Shown here: piece by piece, positions 63,938-64,000 of the stretch
Layout of the letters: every line of letters starts with the position of its first letter
Numbering within the stretch: the first letter of the stretch is position 1
Source: Kingdonia uniflora
Lineage: Eukaryota > Streptophyta > Magnoliopsida > Ranunculales > Circaeasteraceae
Direction: 5' to 3'
NCBI GenBank assembly: GCA_014058105.1
Contig: JACGCM010001844.1
Coordinates: 3,596,001-3,660,000, forward strand
DNA length: 64,000 nucleotides
Made by a program: the position numbers and the translations under genes
The notes under the pieces: model-generated
Databases searched by the model: none
The model's input: only the letters and a program-made list of their open reading frames with translations
Told to the model about the DNA's origin: nothing

Positions 63938-64000
63938 GGAGGAGCTGGATGAAATGTCATTTTTTGCAAGATGGCAGTGTAGGAAGCGAAGGTGGAGAGG

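Larger units (their letters stand above)
56742..64000 (-). mobile_element. L1-type plant LINE (J), near full length, runs off the window
   Basis: Minus-strand element of at least 7.26 kb. From 5' to 3': ORF1 (63,937-about 61,260), apurinic-type endonuclease (60,861-59,970), reverse transcriptase (59,760-58,250), zf-RVT and RNase H (57,720-56,771), and a poly(A) tail read as poly-T at 56,742-56,753. It has inserted into LINE fragment I. The 5' end and the target duplication lie beyond the window. Inactivating changes are few: several nonsense codons, two of them TGG to TAG or TGA, and some frame changes. Confidence 0.9.

Overview
The window is plant nuclear DNA, most likely from a eudicot, made almost entirely of transposable elements in layered and nested states. 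Evidence is the plant-type plus AT-rich introns with GT..AG borders, Tat-lineage Ty3/Gypsy elements with two RNase H domains, a Sirevirus-like Copia gag, a MuDR/ULP1 Mutator-like element, a PIF/Harbinger-like element and plant L1-type LINEs ending in an RNase H. I see no intact single-copy host gene, no rRNA, no tRNA gene and no CRISPR array. Assignments come from recognising protein motifs by eye; no database search was run.

Layout. 0-5.7 kb: a minus-strand, intron-containing gene of the 'putative gypsy-type transposon' kind followed by a plus-strand LTR (element E). 5.7-8.3 kb: a truncated Tat element in the opposite orientation (D), so two LTRs face each other. 9.0-14.1 kb: a Sirevirus-like Copia element (F) with both LTRs, PBS, gag and several polypurine-tract-like motifs, but no pol. 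14.1-14.9 kb: a CACTA-like remnant. 14.9-34.4 kb: Tat element A (LTR, PBS, gag, protease, RT, RNase H, second RNase H, integrase, tandem repeats, antisense gene), split by a nested element B (19,788-28,664) of the same general design, flanked by the 5-bp target duplication ATATT. 34.5-36.6 kb: LTR and gag of element C, a relative of B.

From about 36.6 to 52 kb lies the most interesting part: a very large Mutator-like element with a ULP1/SENP-type cysteine protease gene on the plus strand, a MURA-like transposase gene with MULE core and SWIM finger on the minus strand, and between them a set of small genes (acidic protein, MVTTR-type protein, coiled-coil proteins, GRF zinc finger protein). Its introns and intergenic DNA are full of the motif TCATTTGT, always in the sense orientation of the nearest gene. 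A 760-bp solo LTR with a perfect GTCAG target duplication interrupts the ULP1 gene, and one exon-intron unit of that gene is tandemly triplicated.

52.5-53.2 kb is a 5'-truncated LINE tail. 53,230-56,186 is a PIF/Harbinger-like element with TTA target duplication that carries a fragment of a host TRAPPC11-like gene and a LINE zinc-knuckle fragment. 56.25-56.74 kb is another LINE RNase H fragment, into which a near-complete L1-type LINE (56,742 to the window end, minus strand) has inserted. Most coding regions are broken by stops at former Trp, Gln or Arg codons, as expected from decay of methylated cytosines. Working together, the genes are the machinery of several independent transposons; none forms a host pathway.
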